Source of the DNA: CAXBES01 sp963974915
GTDB lineage: Bacteria; Bacteroidota; Bacteroidia; Flavobacteriales; Flavobacteriaceae
Reading direction: 5' to 3'
DNA length: 63,058 bases
NCBI GenBank assembly: GCA_963974915.1
Contig: CAXBES010000017.1
Location: 1 to 63,058, forward strand
A program made the translations under genes and the position numbers. The notes beneath the pieces are model-generated. The model worked only from the letters and a program-made list of their open reading frames with translations. It had not been told where the DNA came from and did not search any database. Position 1 is the first letter of the stretch. Every line of letters starts with the position of its first letter. Below are positions 16,845 to 25,742 of this stretch, piece after piece.

Positions 16845-18596
16845 ATGAAAAATGTACTTACTTTATTAGTGTATGCTCTTTTCGTTACAACCGGGGTAGC
16901 ACAATCTGATGTTGATCTTTCAATATCTAACCCTATGTTGAATTCTCCGGAGCGAACACCGGTGCTTAACGCGTTATACGAACAATCCAGATATCTGGAA
17001 ACTCACGGTACTGTTGCCGAAATTGAAGCCAACCGACTGGCAATTAAAAGTGAATGGCAAGGTATAGACCCCGCTATAGCTGCATTGTACAAGCCGGTGG
17101 ACAACGGTGGAGCACTGCCGGAAATTGAAGAAAATGTTGGTGTTAACGGGGTGTCTATACCTGCTATAATTCGTGAAAGAGAAGAAATACCACAAAACAG
17201 AGACTGGATCGACGATCGTTTAATTAGAAACTTGTGGGTAGACGGAGTCGATATGGATGTTACTGGAGTAGGGGATATCTATATTTCAACTTATGTAAAT
17301 TATATTAGTACCGGGAGTACCCGAGATTCTATAGCGATCTATAGATCGATAGACGGTGGCGCTAGTTTTGATCAGTGGAAAAGAATTGCAGTAACCGCTA
17401 CAATTGAAAAGGTACAATTGATCTCATTTGATGGATCAGGTGACGAATATATCATCGCTTATGTTTTAACAGATACGGAAACATTTCAAGCGTTTAGATG
17501 GAATGTAGCCAATGGAAATTTTGACGCTCAGGTGATCGCAACCGGGGTAAGTGATTTTGGGGTAGATAGAAACTATCCGGGAACTACGGCAACGCAAAGA
17601 GCTTTTGCTACCTATCAGAAAATGACTAGTTGTACAAATGTTCATTCGGCAAGAAGTACCTCCGGAAGTTACGGGTTTGATTGGGTTGATGAGGTTACCA
17701 CCAGTTCTACCTGCGGACTTCAGGTGGAATATGCCTATGGCCTGAATGGCAGCGGTTATGTGACATATACCGGAGCTAGTTCCGGCAATTTGTATGCAAA
17801 TGTAAACAGCAATTATAACGACCCCGCCTCGTGGGGTGCCAGAGAGACTCTTGCTACCGGTGCTTCGATCGAAGTATTGAATCCAAAAATTGCTGCAGCA
17901 AGGAAGGCACTCGCTTCCGATGAAGTGATAATACTGTGTAATTCGAGAACTTCGGGCTCAACGAACCCGTTTAATCACACGAGTTACAGACGTGAAAATC
18001 AAGCAGCGTATGCGTTACTATTCGATGGAATTCCTTTGCCAAATAACAGTATTGGAGAGGTAGATACATGGATTAGAAAGAATAACGGCACCGAAGTGAT
18101 TAGAACATCATATCTTCTTGATATTGTTGATAACAGTACCAGTGATGCCTGTCGCTCTTATACCTACGACGGTTCAAATCTTGTAGATAACGAGTTGGTT
18201 AGTGATCCATCGACCGATGTATGGGAAGATTTCCCTGCGGCAATTGCCGAAACAAATGACGATATGCCATGTATGGCGTTTTCGGGAACGAGTGCCGGCG
18301 GAACTTTTGGCTTCGGACTCTACTTCGATTCGAAAGCGGGGATTCTGAATACCCAATCTAATACAATTGAAGAATTGACTTATTTCCCTAATCCCGTTTT
18401 AGATAAGGTGAATGTTAGTGGAGTTAAAGTCATCAATTCTATCACTATATATAACCTTCTGGGTCATGTTGTGCAGTATGTGAAGCCTAATTCTGAAAGA
18501 GCATCGATAGATATGACGACCAGTTCGAAAGGCGTATATATTATGGAAGTCGAATCTGAAGGTGAGAGAGGATCTTACAAATTAATCAAGCAATAG
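16845..18596 (+). CDS. T9SS type A sorting domain-containing protein with BNR-like repeats
   Basis: A 583-residue secreted protein with a signal peptide (1-19, ending GVAQ) and a C-terminal sorting domain about residues 510-583 (LTYFPNPVLDKVNVSG, SITIYNLLGHVVQYV, ending SYKLIKQ). The central region has sialidase or BNR-like units such as IYRSIDGGASFDQWKRI, which suggests a beta-propeller. No catalytic residues are assigned. It is exported by the type IX system and is probably surface-bound or released. It has its own promoter with a long leader and a G-U-rich terminator just downstream. Confidence 0.83.
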   Translation: MKNVLTLLVYALFVTTGVAQSDVDLSISNPMLNSPERTPVLNALYEQSRYLETHGTVAEIEANRLAIKSEWQGIDPAIAALYKPVDNGGALPEIEENVGVNGVSIPAIIREREEIPQNRDWIDDRLIRNLWVDGVDMDVTGVGDIYISTYVNYISTGSTRDSIAIYRSIDGGASFDQWKRIAVTATIEKVQLISFDGSGDEYIIAYVLTDTETFQAFRWNVANGNFDAQVIATGVSDFGVDRNYPGTTATQRAFATYQKMTSCTNVHSARSTSGSYGFDWVDEVTTSSTCGLQVEYAYGLNGSGYVTYTGASSGNLYANVNSNYNDPASWGARETLATGASIEVLNPKIAAARKALASDEVIILCNSRTSGSTNPFNHTSYRRENQAAYALLFDGIPLPNNSIGEVDTWIRKNNGTEVIRTSYLLDIVDNSTSDACRSYTYDGSNLVDNELVSDPSTDVWEDFPAAIAETNDDMPCMAFSGTSAGGTFGFGLYFDSKAGILNTQSNTIEELTYFPNPVLDKVNVSGVKVINSITIYNLLGHVVQYVKPNSERASIDMTTSSKGVYIMEVESEGERGSYKLIKQ

Positions 18597-18627
18597 GAGT
18601 ATTTTTTTTTCAAGTTTGATTTTTGGG

Positions 18628-18662
18628 AGAGGTTGTTCATTAATTTGAGCAGCCTCTTTTCT
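18628..18662 (+). terminator. Probable terminator of the T9SS gene
   Basis: AGAGGTTGTTC pairs with GAGCAGCCTCT through two G-U pairs over an 8-nt loop, and a T-rich tract follows. Confidence 0.65.
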
Positions 18663-18732
18663 TTTTTATATTTTTTCTGAAAGGTTTTAGAGCAATTTTT
18701 GTCTTAAACAGAATTTTTTTGATAATAAGTTT

Positions 18733-18944
18733 TGTTGAAAATTAATGTGAAGGATTGGTCGTGAAATGCTTCTTTAAGTACCGTAAAACGGAAGCCTGTA
18801 AGGCTTTTCAACGACAATTATTTATATTGTTAATAATCTTTACTTTGCATACATAAACAACTGAAAAACAGATAATTAAAGTGTTTGTTTAACAAAATAA
18901 TAAGAACAGTTTAAAATGCTCTATGTTGAAAACTTTGTTGAAAA
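18733..18944 (+). promoter_or_regulatory. Three TGTTGAAAA motifs in the nrd promoter region
   Basis: Exact copies lie at 18733-18741, 18924-18932 and 18936-18944; the last two form a 12-nt tandem direct repeat. The motif matches 7 of 9 positions of the E. coli DnaA-box complement TGTGGATAA. In E. coli the nrd operon is regulated by DnaA, so a DnaA-like site is possible, but the binding protein is not known. Confidence 0.4.
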
Positions 18945-19039
18945 CCTAAAGTGATTTTCCCGGATTTTACTTCAAATAATTTCCATATTTGTTAGTCCCT
19001 AGTAAGTACAATTAATACGAATTAAAAAAGCAAAGGACA

Positions 19040-20017
19040 ATGAGTAACGTAGAGCCAATTTTGGAAGCAAATGAGAATAGATTTGTAATATTTCCTATTC
19101 AACATCATGATATTTGGGAATGGTATAAGAAATCGGAGGCAAGTTTTTGGACTGCCGAAGAGATCGATTTGCACCAGGATCTTACAGATTGGACTACAAA
19201 ACTTAATGACGATGAACGTTATTTCATAAAGCACATTTTAGCATTTTTTGCAGCTTCAGATGGAATCGTAAACGAAAATTTAGCCGAAAACTTCGTAAAT
19301 GAAGTTCAGTATAGTGAAGCTAAGTTTTTCTATGGTTTTCAGATAATGATGGAAAATATTCATAGTGAAACCTATTCTTTGCTTATCGATACGTATGTTA
19401 AGGACGAAAAGGAAAAAGATCAGTTGTTTAACGCTATTGAAAACTTTCCGGCAATTAAAAAGAAAGCAGATTGGGCATTAAAATGGATTGAAAGTCCAAG
19501 TTTTGCCGAAAGACTAATCGCTTTTGCCGCAGTAGAAGGAATTTTCTTTAGTGGTGCATTCTGTTCAATTTTTTGGTTGAAAAAGCGTGGTTTAATGCCG
19601 GGATTAACTTTTTCAAATGAATTGATCTCCCGTGATGAAGGTGTACATTGTGACTTTGCTGTTCACTTACACAATCAACATTTAGTAAATAAAGTTCCAA
19701 AAGAGCGTATTCGCGAAATTATCGTAGACGCACTTAATATTGAACGTGAATTTATTACCGAGTCGCTTCCTGCAAGTCTAATAGGAATGAATTCAAATTT
19801 AATGACTCAATACCTCGAGTTTGTAACCGATCGCCTTCTGGGAGAACTGGGATGTGAAAAGGAATACAACACTTCCAACCCATTTGACTTTATGGATATG
19901 ATATCTCTACAAGGAAAGACGAACTTCTTTGAGAAGCGTGTTTCAGAATATCAAAAGGCCGGAGTAACCAATATGGATAAAGAGTCAAACAAAATTAGTT
20001 TCGACGCAGATTTCTAA
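19040..20017 (+). CDS. nrdB: Ribonucleoside-diphosphate reductase subunit beta (class Ia)
   Basis: A 325-residue R2 subunit that holds the diiron-tyrosyl radical cofactor used by NrdA to make deoxyribonucleotides. Ligand and radical motifs are visible: EEIDLHQD (Asp43), FFYGFQIMMENIHSETYS (Tyr98 as likely radical, then ExxH), AAVEGIFFSGAF and SRDEGVHCDFA. The FYGFQ context is close to the eukaryotic-type R2. nrdB precedes nrdA, separated by 118 nt that contain small hairpins. The upstream region carries repeated TGTTGAAAA motifs. Confidence 0.95.
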   Translation: MSNVEPILEANENRFVIFPIQHHDIWEWYKKSEASFWTAEEIDLHQDLTDWTTKLNDDERYFIKHILAFFAASDGIVNENLAENFVNEVQYSEAKFFYGFQIMMENIHSETYSLLIDTYVKDEKEKDQLFNAIENFPAIKKKADWALKWIESPSFAERLIAFAAVEGIFFSGAFCSIFWLKKRGLMPGLTFSNELISRDEGVHCDFAVHLHNQHLVNKVPKERIREIIVDALNIEREFITESLPASLIGMNSNLMTQYLEFVTDRLLGELGCEKEYNTSNPFDFMDMISLQGKTNFFEKRVSEYQKAGVTNMDKESNKISFDADF

Positions 20018-20135
20018 GATTCTTTTTCGCAACTAGCGAAACAGTATTCAATATATAGCTGATTACGTGAAAGTTGCGACTTTCGCCTTAGCACCCTTTT
20101 TCAGAAAATAATATAACCTCATAAATAAAAAATAG

Positions 20136-22559
20136 ATGAATGTAGTTAAAAGAGACGGCCGGAAAGAACCTATAATGTTCGATAAAATTACCGCACGAGT
20201 ACGTAAATTGTGCTATGGTTTAAACGAATTAGTAGATCCTGTAAAGATTTCGATGCGTGTTATTGAAGGTCTTTATGACGGTGTAACTACAAGTGAGTTA
20301 GATAATCTTGCAGCCGAAGTTGCCGCAACGATGACTACTTCTCATCCGGATTATGCGCGCCTTGCAGCTCGTATTTCGGTTTCTAACCTGCACAAGAATA
20401 CAAAAAAGACTTTTTCCGAAGTAATGACAGATTTATACGAATATGTAAATCCGCGTACCGGAAAAGACGCTCCTTTGTTGAGTGATGAGGTTTATAAAGT
20501 TATAATGGATAATGCAGATGAGCTCGATTCTACAATTATTTACAATCGTGACTTTGGATACGATTATTTTGGTTTTAAGACATTAGAGCGATCTTATTTA
20601 CTGAAACTAAATGGGAAGATCGTGGAGCGTCCACAACATATGTTGATGCGTGTTTCTGTCGGGATTCATTTAGATGACCTCGCAGCTGTGAAAGAAACGT
20701 ACGAACTTATGTCTAAGAAGTACTTTACTCACGCAACTCCAACATTATTTAATAGTGGTACTCCAAAACCACAAATGTCTTCTTGTTTCCTATTAACAAT
20801 GAAAGACGATAGTATTGACGGTATCTATGACACACTGAAGCAGACTGCAAAAATCTCACAATCTGCCGGAGGAATTGGATTGTCTATCCACAACATTCGT
20901 GCAACAGGTTCTTATATTTCGGGAACAAACGGAACCTCCAATGGAGTCGTACCTATGCTTCGTGTGTTTAATGATACCGCGAGATACGTAGATCAGGGAG
21001 GTGGAAAACGAAAAGGCTCATTCGCTATTTACGTTGAACCATGGCATGCCGATATTTTCGACTTCCTAGACTTAAAAAAGAATCACGGAAAGGAAGAAAT
21101 GCGCGCCAGAGATCTGTTCTATGCAATGTGGATCCCGGATCTATTTATGAAACGTGTGCAGGAAGATGGGGAATGGACTTTAATGTGTCCGAACGAATGT
21201 CCCGGTCTTTTCGATTGTCACGGAGAAGAGTTTGAAGCGTTGTATGCAAAGTATGAAGCTGAAAATAAAGGTCGTAAGACAATAAAGGCGAGGGAGCTTT
21301 GGGAAAAAATAATGGAATCTCAAATAGAAACAGGGACGCCATATATGCTCTATAAAGATGCAGCCAACCGTAAGAGTAATCAGAAGAATCTGGGAACGAT
21401 CCGTTCTTCAAATCTTTGTACCGAGATCATGGAGTATACTTCTCCAGACGAAATCGCGGTATGTAATTTAGCTTCCATAGCATTGCCTATGTTTGTTAAG
21501 AACGGTGAATTTGACCATAAAGAGCTTTTTAAAGTTACAAAACGAGTAACTAAAAACTTAAATAGAGTTATTGACCGAAACTACTATCCGGTAAAAGAGG
21601 CCGAAAATTCTAATTTCCGCCATCGTCCGGTTGGACTTGGGATCCAGGGACTCGCAGATGCATTTATTATGATGCGATTACCGTTTACTTGCGACGAGGC
21701 AAAAAAGGTGAATCAGGAGATATTTGAAACACTTTACTTTGCAGCGGTCACTGCATCTATGGAAGAGGCAAAGGCAGATGGGCCATACCAAACCTATAAA
21801 GGGTCACCTATTTCTGAAGGGTTATTTCAGCACAACTTATGGGGAATAGAAGATAAAGAATTAAGCGGTCGTTGGGACTGGGGGAAACTTAGAAAGGATG
21901 TGAAGAAACACGGGGTTCGAAACTCATTACTAGTAGCTCCAATGCCAACTGCATCTACTTCTCAGATCCTGGGTAATAACGAAGCTTTCGAGCCGTATAC
22001 TTCAAATATCTATACCCGTCGGGTACTTTCAGGTGAATTCATTGTGGTAAATAAACATCTTTTAGAGGATCTAGTAGGTCTGGGCTTATGGAACGAAGAT
22101 CTTAAAGAAGAAATAATGCGTGCCAATGGATCTATTCAGGATGTAGATATAATTCCGCAGGAATTAAAAGAACTCTACAAAACCGTGTGGGAGTTAAGTA
22201 TGAAAGATATAATCGATATGTCTCGCCATAGAGGTTACTTCATAGACCAATCTCAATCCCTGAACTTGTTCATGGAAAACGCAAATTATGCAAAACTTAC
22301 CTCTATGCATTTCTATGCGTGGAAGAGCGGGTTAAAAACAGGAATGTATTACTTAAGAACTAAGAGTGCTGTAGATGCTATCAAGTTTACTTTAAAACAA
22401 GAAGTTAAAAAGGAGCCTACAGCTGCCATGGCAGAGGCGAAAGTTGATGCAACTTCTGCCGAATCTAACAAGCCAATGACGCCACAGGAACTTCGTGAAT
22501 TGCTAGCCAAATCGAAAGGTGCCGATGCAGACGACGACTGTTTGATGTGCGGGTCATAA
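20136..22559 (+). CDS. nrdA: Ribonucleoside-diphosphate reductase subunit alpha
   Basis: An 807-residue catalytic R1 subunit of class Ia ribonucleotide reductase, partner of the NrdB encoded just upstream. It begins with an ATP-cone domain (about 1-90) for dATP-controlled overall activity. Hallmark segments include HATPTLFNSGTPKPQMSSCF, the NLCTEI active-site motif and a C-terminal redox-active Cys pair in DDDCLMCGS. Residues about 760-795 are a low-complexity linker to that tail. The gene ends in a rho-independent terminator shared with the convergent DUF6503 gene. Confidence 0.95.
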   Translation: MNVVKRDGRKEPIMFDKITARVRKLCYGLNELVDPVKISMRVIEGLYDGVTTSELDNLAAEVAATMTTSHPDYARLAARISVSNLHKNTKKTFSEVMTDLYEYVNPRTGKDAPLLSDEVYKVIMDNADELDSTIIYNRDFGYDYFGFKTLERSYLLKLNGKIVERPQHMLMRVSVGIHLDDLAAVKETYELMSKKYFTHATPTLFNSGTPKPQMSSCFLLTMKDDSIDGIYDTLKQTAKISQSAGGIGLSIHNIRATGSYISGTNGTSNGVVPMLRVFNDTARYVDQGGGKRKGSFAIYVEPWHADIFDFLDLKKNHGKEEMRARDLFYAMWIPDLFMKRVQEDGEWTLMCPNECPGLFDCHGEEFEALYAKYEAENKGRKTIKARELWEKIMESQIETGTPYMLYKDAANRKSNQKNLGTIRSSNLCTEIMEYTSPDEIAVCNLASIALPMFVKNGEFDHKELFKVTKRVTKNLNRVIDRNYYPVKEAENSNFRHRPVGLGIQGLADAFIMMRLPFTCDEAKKVNQEIFETLYFAAVTASMEEAKADGPYQTYKGSPISEGLFQHNLWGIEDKELSGRWDWGKLRKDVKKHGVRNSLLVAPMPTASTSQILGNNEAFEPYTSNIYTRRVLSGEFIVVNKHLLEDLVGLGLWNEDLKEEIMRANGSIQDVDIIPQELKELYKTVWELSMKDIIDMSRHRGYFIDQSQSLNLFMENANYAKLTSMHFYAWKSGLKTGMYYLRTKSAVDAIKFTLKQEVKKEPTAAMAEAKVDATSAESNKPMTPQELRELLAKSKGADADDDCLMCGS

Positions 22560-22583
22560 ATTGTGAACAAGTGTTATATGAAG

Positions 22584-22613
22584 AAAGGGAAGGCGAAAGT
22601 CTTCCCTTTTTAT
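22584..22613 (+). terminator. Rho-independent terminator after nrdA
   Basis: AAAGGGAAG at 22584-22592 pairs with CTTCCCTTT at 22601-22609 over an 8-nt loop and ends in T5. It overlaps the last codon of the convergent gene. Confidence 0.85.
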
Positions 22614-23317
22614 TTTAAGAAATCTGTGCCTAAATACTTATCATCTTTATTGTAGTACCAGGCGCGATTTTTAGGCATTTTTATACCTTCCACTTCAAAT
22701 TCTCCTGTTAAAAGGATATACTCACCCGTATTTTTACCTTCTTTTTTTGGATCGCCTTTAAAGAACTGATATACTTTCATGGCATATGTTTCAGGATCAA
22801 AATAGAAGAACCACACGTCGTTTCCAACAGTTTCAGCATAAGTCACTTTTAAAACCAAATATTCCTTTCCCTTAAATTCTTTCCGAAGAAATGTATCAGC
22901 AATAATAGTCCCCGGATCCTTAAGCTTCATTGGCAGTCCGTACAAATAGGTATAGTAGTTTTTATACAGCATGGCTCTTTCGCAGCTTAGATTGTGCTTT
23001 TCTTTAATGTCTTCGGAAAGGTTAGCGCGCTCATTTAATCGTATGGTACAATTGTCCTTATTTAGCTCATATTCTGTTACAGTAGTATCGCTCACTGCTT
23101 TTACATAGAAATACTCTTTAGGGATGTCGATCTTAATTTCACTTTTACGTACAGGATTATTGGGCGTTTCCATGTGAATATTTAAAGTACCATTAAAGCT
23201 ACTCCAATTACCTGAAGGGTCGTGATAGGCTATCGCCCGGTTTAAAAGTTCTTCGCCACTCAAATCCTGACCGCTGCAGGTAAATACCATTAACAAGAAT
23301 ACTAATAGGAACTTCAT
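22610..23317 (-). CDS. DUF6503 family secreted protein
   Basis: A 235-residue exported protein. The preferred start is 23317, because a good signal peptide begins there (MKFLLVFLLMVFTCSGQ). An upstream in-frame ATG at 23359 would add 14 residues without signal character and overlap the terminator of the phosphate transporter gene. The mature part begins LSGEELLNRAIAYHDPSGNW and has alternating beta strands (SEIKIDIPKEYFYVKAV, KEYLVLKVTYAE, WFFYFDPETYAMKVYQF), a lipoprotein-carrier (LolA-like) style fold. Its function is unknown. It is separated from the transporter upstream by a terminator, so it probably has its own promoter. Confidence 0.75.
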   Translation of the reverse strand: MKFLLVFLLMVFTCSGQDLSGEELLNRAIAYHDPSGNWSSFNGTLNIHMETPNNPVRKSEIKIDIPKEYFYVKAVSDTTVTEYELNKDNCTIRLNERANLSEDIKEKHNLSCERAMLYKNYYTYLYGLPMKLKDPGTIIADTFLRKEFKGKEYLVLKVTYAETVGNDVWFFYFDPETYAMKVYQFFKGDPKKEGKNTGEYILLTGEFEVEGIKMPKNRAWYYNKDDKYLGTDFLK

Positions 23318-23364
23318 ACATAAACGTTTTGGATGTACATAAAGATAGAGCTTTTGCATAAAAA

Positions 23365-23400
23365 AGCCTCACTATTATACATCAGTACAACAGTGAGGTT
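23365..23400 (-). terminator. Rho-independent terminator after the phosphate transporter gene
   Basis: On the minus strand, CCTCACT pairs with AGTGAGG over a long loop and is followed by CTTTTTT. It lies about 20 nt past the transporter stop codon. Confidence 0.8.
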
Positions 23401-23421
23401 ATATAAGATCAAAAAATAATC

Positions 23422-25665
23422 TTATTCTTTATTATAACTGGAATAATATTCTTGCATTAAGTTCATTACTCCGGTCACAAGATCTTTGGTCTCTAGCAAT
23501 AAATTGAAGTATAACGTAGTGTTCTTAGGACTCGATTCTTCGGTGCGGGTTCTATCTATTTGCTTGTCAATTTTTTCTGAAAGTACCGTAAATATGGCCT
23601 CTTTCTTATCCAGAACAAAGCTTATTCTATCAAATTTTCGATCGTTAAAGATCTCTTCGATCTCAACGAATAACACATCTAATAACTCATCTATTTCCTG
23701 AAGATCTTTAATCTGACTAAAGCGTAATGCCTTATGATTATTATTTATGTGCTTGTAACTTTTCTTAGAAATAAATTCGAGTGATTGAGCGATATCTGTT
23801 AAGTATCCTAAAATAGTAATATAGAAGCTACTTCCACGTACACTCGTTTCATCTAGTTTTTTAATGAAGTAGAAAATATTATCTCTCAATTCTTCTATTT
23901 CTTCATCTAATTTGGTGATACCCTTCTTACTTTTCTTCAGTTTAGAAAGATCTTGCTTAGACAAACCACGCAATACATCTGAATAGATCTTATTTGCGCG
24001 GGAAACTACATTAACAATGTTATCTGCACTTTCTTCAATAATCCCCTGAACCGTTTTACTTTCAGATTTTTTCAATCCGGATTTTGTGAGTTTCGCGATG
24101 CCTTTCTTTTTATGAGAAAGGTAGTTTCTAACTAATAATCCAATAGCTAGTAGCAGTAAGATCGCGATAGCAGGTCCTTTGCCCAAATAGATGATATAGG
24201 CTAACGTTCCTGCGGCTACAAAAGCGCTAAATGCAGTAAAGAACCAACCTCCAATGACATTTAATACACCTGCAACTCTGTAAACGGCGCTTTCTCTACC
24301 CCAGGCTCTGTCTGCCAGGGAGGTACCCATTGCCACCATAAAAGTAACATAGGTAGTAGAAAGAGGTAATTTCATCGATGTAGCAATGGAGATAAGTATT
24401 CCTGCAACAACTAAGTTAATAGAAGCCCTGATCATATCGAATGCAGGCATATCGGCATTACTTCTTTGATCCATTGCACTTACCGGTTTCTCAAAACTTT
24501 TGTTTATGGCATCCTGAGTGGCGTTTGGGATTATTACCCCTAAGCCTGAAACCAATTTAGTACTACCTTTAACAACCATTCTGGACAAGAGGTTCGGATT
24601 AAACTTCTCGTGCCCTTCACCTTGTCTGGATAGTCCAATTTCTGTATCGGCGACAGTACGAGCCTTTTTTGAGAACCATAGCGTAAGAACCATAATACCA
24701 CCCGCCATAAACAGAAGTAGTGGTTCTGCCGGAACTTTATTTTCAAGAACGTTCATAGAAAAGGTCGTTGCGGCCTCTCCCGAAACACTCCAGGCTTCAT
24801 ACGAATGGTATGCGGCCATAGGAACACCAATAAAATTAACCAAATCATTTCCGGAGAAAGCAAGCGCTAAACCAAAGGTTCCAATAGCAATTACGATTAT
24901 TAAGATGCTTTTCTTAAATATTTTCATAAATAAGTAAGAAAAGAGCGTCCAGAATACAAAGCTACCCAGAACTAATAATAATGCCTGATTTTCAACAATT
25001 TCTTTCAGATCTCCATAATAAGGAGTTCCTTTAAGGCCTTTCATAAATATAAAATAACCAATAGCCGTTAAAGCGACCCCTCCAAAAAGGGCCCCGAAGT
25101 TTCTAATTTTTTTCTCGTAATGAAATGTGAATATCAATCGTGATAACCATTGTACAAGGGCACCAACGGTGAACGCAATAACGACCGAGAGCAGAATCCC
25201 TGAAATGATTTCAGTGGCTTTTGCGGTATTAATATAGTTTCCTAAATCTGCAAATGTTTCAGAATTAGACTTTCCAATTTTTATCAAAGCCATGACTACT
25301 GCGGCACCTAGTAATTCGAATACGATAGATACCGTAGTAGAAGTTGGTAAACCGAGCGTATTAAAAAAATCTAACAGCAATATATCTGTGATCATAACCG
25401 CCATAAAGATGATCATGATCTCATCGAAATAGAATTCACCGGGCACGAAGATACCTTTACGTGCTACTTCCATCATACCACTGGAGAATACAGCTCCAAT
25501 GAAGATCCCTAAGCTGGCAATGATCATTATCGATTTAAAGGAAATAGCTTTAGACCCTATCGCCGAATTTAAAAAATTCACTGCATCATTACTAACACCA
25601 ACCACAAGGTCTGCTATGGCTAAGATAGCCAAGGCAACAAGCATTAATACGTATATATTTTCCAT
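23422..25665 (-). CDS. Inorganic phosphate transporter (PiT family) with a PhoU-like C-terminal domain
   Basis: A 747-residue inner-membrane permease for phosphate uptake. The membrane part, about residues 1-520, has the duplicated PiT motifs: GVSNDAVNFLNSAIGSKA near the N terminus, then SFKSIMIIASLG. A second repeat holds SATSMKLPLSTTYVTFMVAMGTSLAD. Residues about 540-747 form a helical, charged PhoU-like bundle (KSKKGITKLDEEIEELRDNIFYFIKKLDE), making the protein about 250 residues longer than plain PiT permeases. The promoter has a TGTTATC tandem repeat (25717-25734) like those before the porin and beta-helix genes, suggesting control by phosphate level. A terminator follows. Confidence 0.88.
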   Translation of the reverse strand: MENIYVLMLVALAILAIADLVVGVSNDAVNFLNSAIGSKAISFKSIMIIASLGIFIGAVFSSGMMEVARKGIFVPGEFYFDEIMIIFMAVMITDILLLDFFNTLGLPTSTTVSIVFELLGAAVVMALIKIGKSNSETFADLGNYINTAKATEIISGILLSVVIAFTVGALVQWLSRLIFTFHYEKKIRNFGALFGGVALTAIGYFIFMKGLKGTPYYGDLKEIVENQALLLVLGSFVFWTLFSYLFMKIFKKSILIIVIAIGTFGLALAFSGNDLVNFIGVPMAAYHSYEAWSVSGEAATTFSMNVLENKVPAEPLLLFMAGGIMVLTLWFSKKARTVADTEIGLSRQGEGHEKFNPNLLSRMVVKGSTKLVSGLGVIIPNATQDAINKSFEKPVSAMDQRSNADMPAFDMIRASINLVVAGILISIATSMKLPLSTTYVTFMVAMGTSLADRAWGRESAVYRVAGVLNVIGGWFFTAFSAFVAAGTLAYIIYLGKGPAIAILLLLAIGLLVRNYLSHKKKGIAKLTKSGLKKSESKTVQGIIEESADNIVNVVSRANKIYSDVLRGLSKQDLSKLKKSKKGITKLDEEIEELRDNIFYFIKKLDETSVRGSSFYITILGYLTDIAQSLEFISKKSYKHINNNHKALRFSQIKDLQEIDELLDVLFVEIEEIFNDRKFDRISFVLDKKEAIFTVLSEKIDKQIDRTRTEESSPKNTTLYFNLLLETKDLVTGVMNLMQEYYSSYNKE

Positions 25666-25688
25666 TATTATTCTTTATTAAAGTGTTG

Positions 25689-25696
25689 CAAATTTC
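25689..25696 (-). promoter_or_regulatory. -7-like element of the phosphate transporter gene
   Basis: On the minus strand GAAATTTG matches TAnnTTTG at five of its six specified positions. Its upstream edge is exactly 21 nt from the nearest TGTTA unit, the same spacing as at two other promoters in this block. The leader would be about 19 nt. Confidence 0.45.
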
Positions 25697-25716
25697 TCAA
25701 TAAAGTTGAGTTTAAT

Positions 25717-25734
25717 TGTTATCTAAATGTTATC
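25717..25734 (-). promoter_or_regulatory. Pho-box-like direct repeat before the phosphate transporter gene
   Basis: TGTTATC occurs at 25717-25723 and 25728-25734, an 11-nt period as in PhoB boxes. In the direction of transcription it reads GATAACA twice. It lies about 50 nt upstream of the start codon at 25665. Confidence 0.6.
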
Positions 25735-25742
25735 TATCGTGC

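Larger units (their letters stand above)
18597..19039. other. 443-nt intergenic region upstream of nrdB
   Basis: It contains a terminator near its left end, then AT-rich DNA with three TGTTGAAAA motifs and a small hairpin (AAGCCT, gta, AGGCTT near 18791-18805). Near-consensus -7 boxes are TTACTTTG (about 18840-18847) and CATATTTG (about 18983-18990). No coding sequence is convincing. It looks like a complex regulated promoter for the ribonucleotide reductase operon. Confidence 0.6.

Noticed and set aside
23318..23359. Longer N terminus for the DUF6503 protein
   Set aside because: The extra 14 residues lack signal-peptide character and overlap the region just after the transporter terminator; the start at 23317 gives a clean signal peptide.
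24518..24937. A 139-codon plus-strand ORF inside the phosphate transporter gene
   Set aside because: It lies fully antisense to a well-conserved permease and shows only the complement of its hydrophobic codons.
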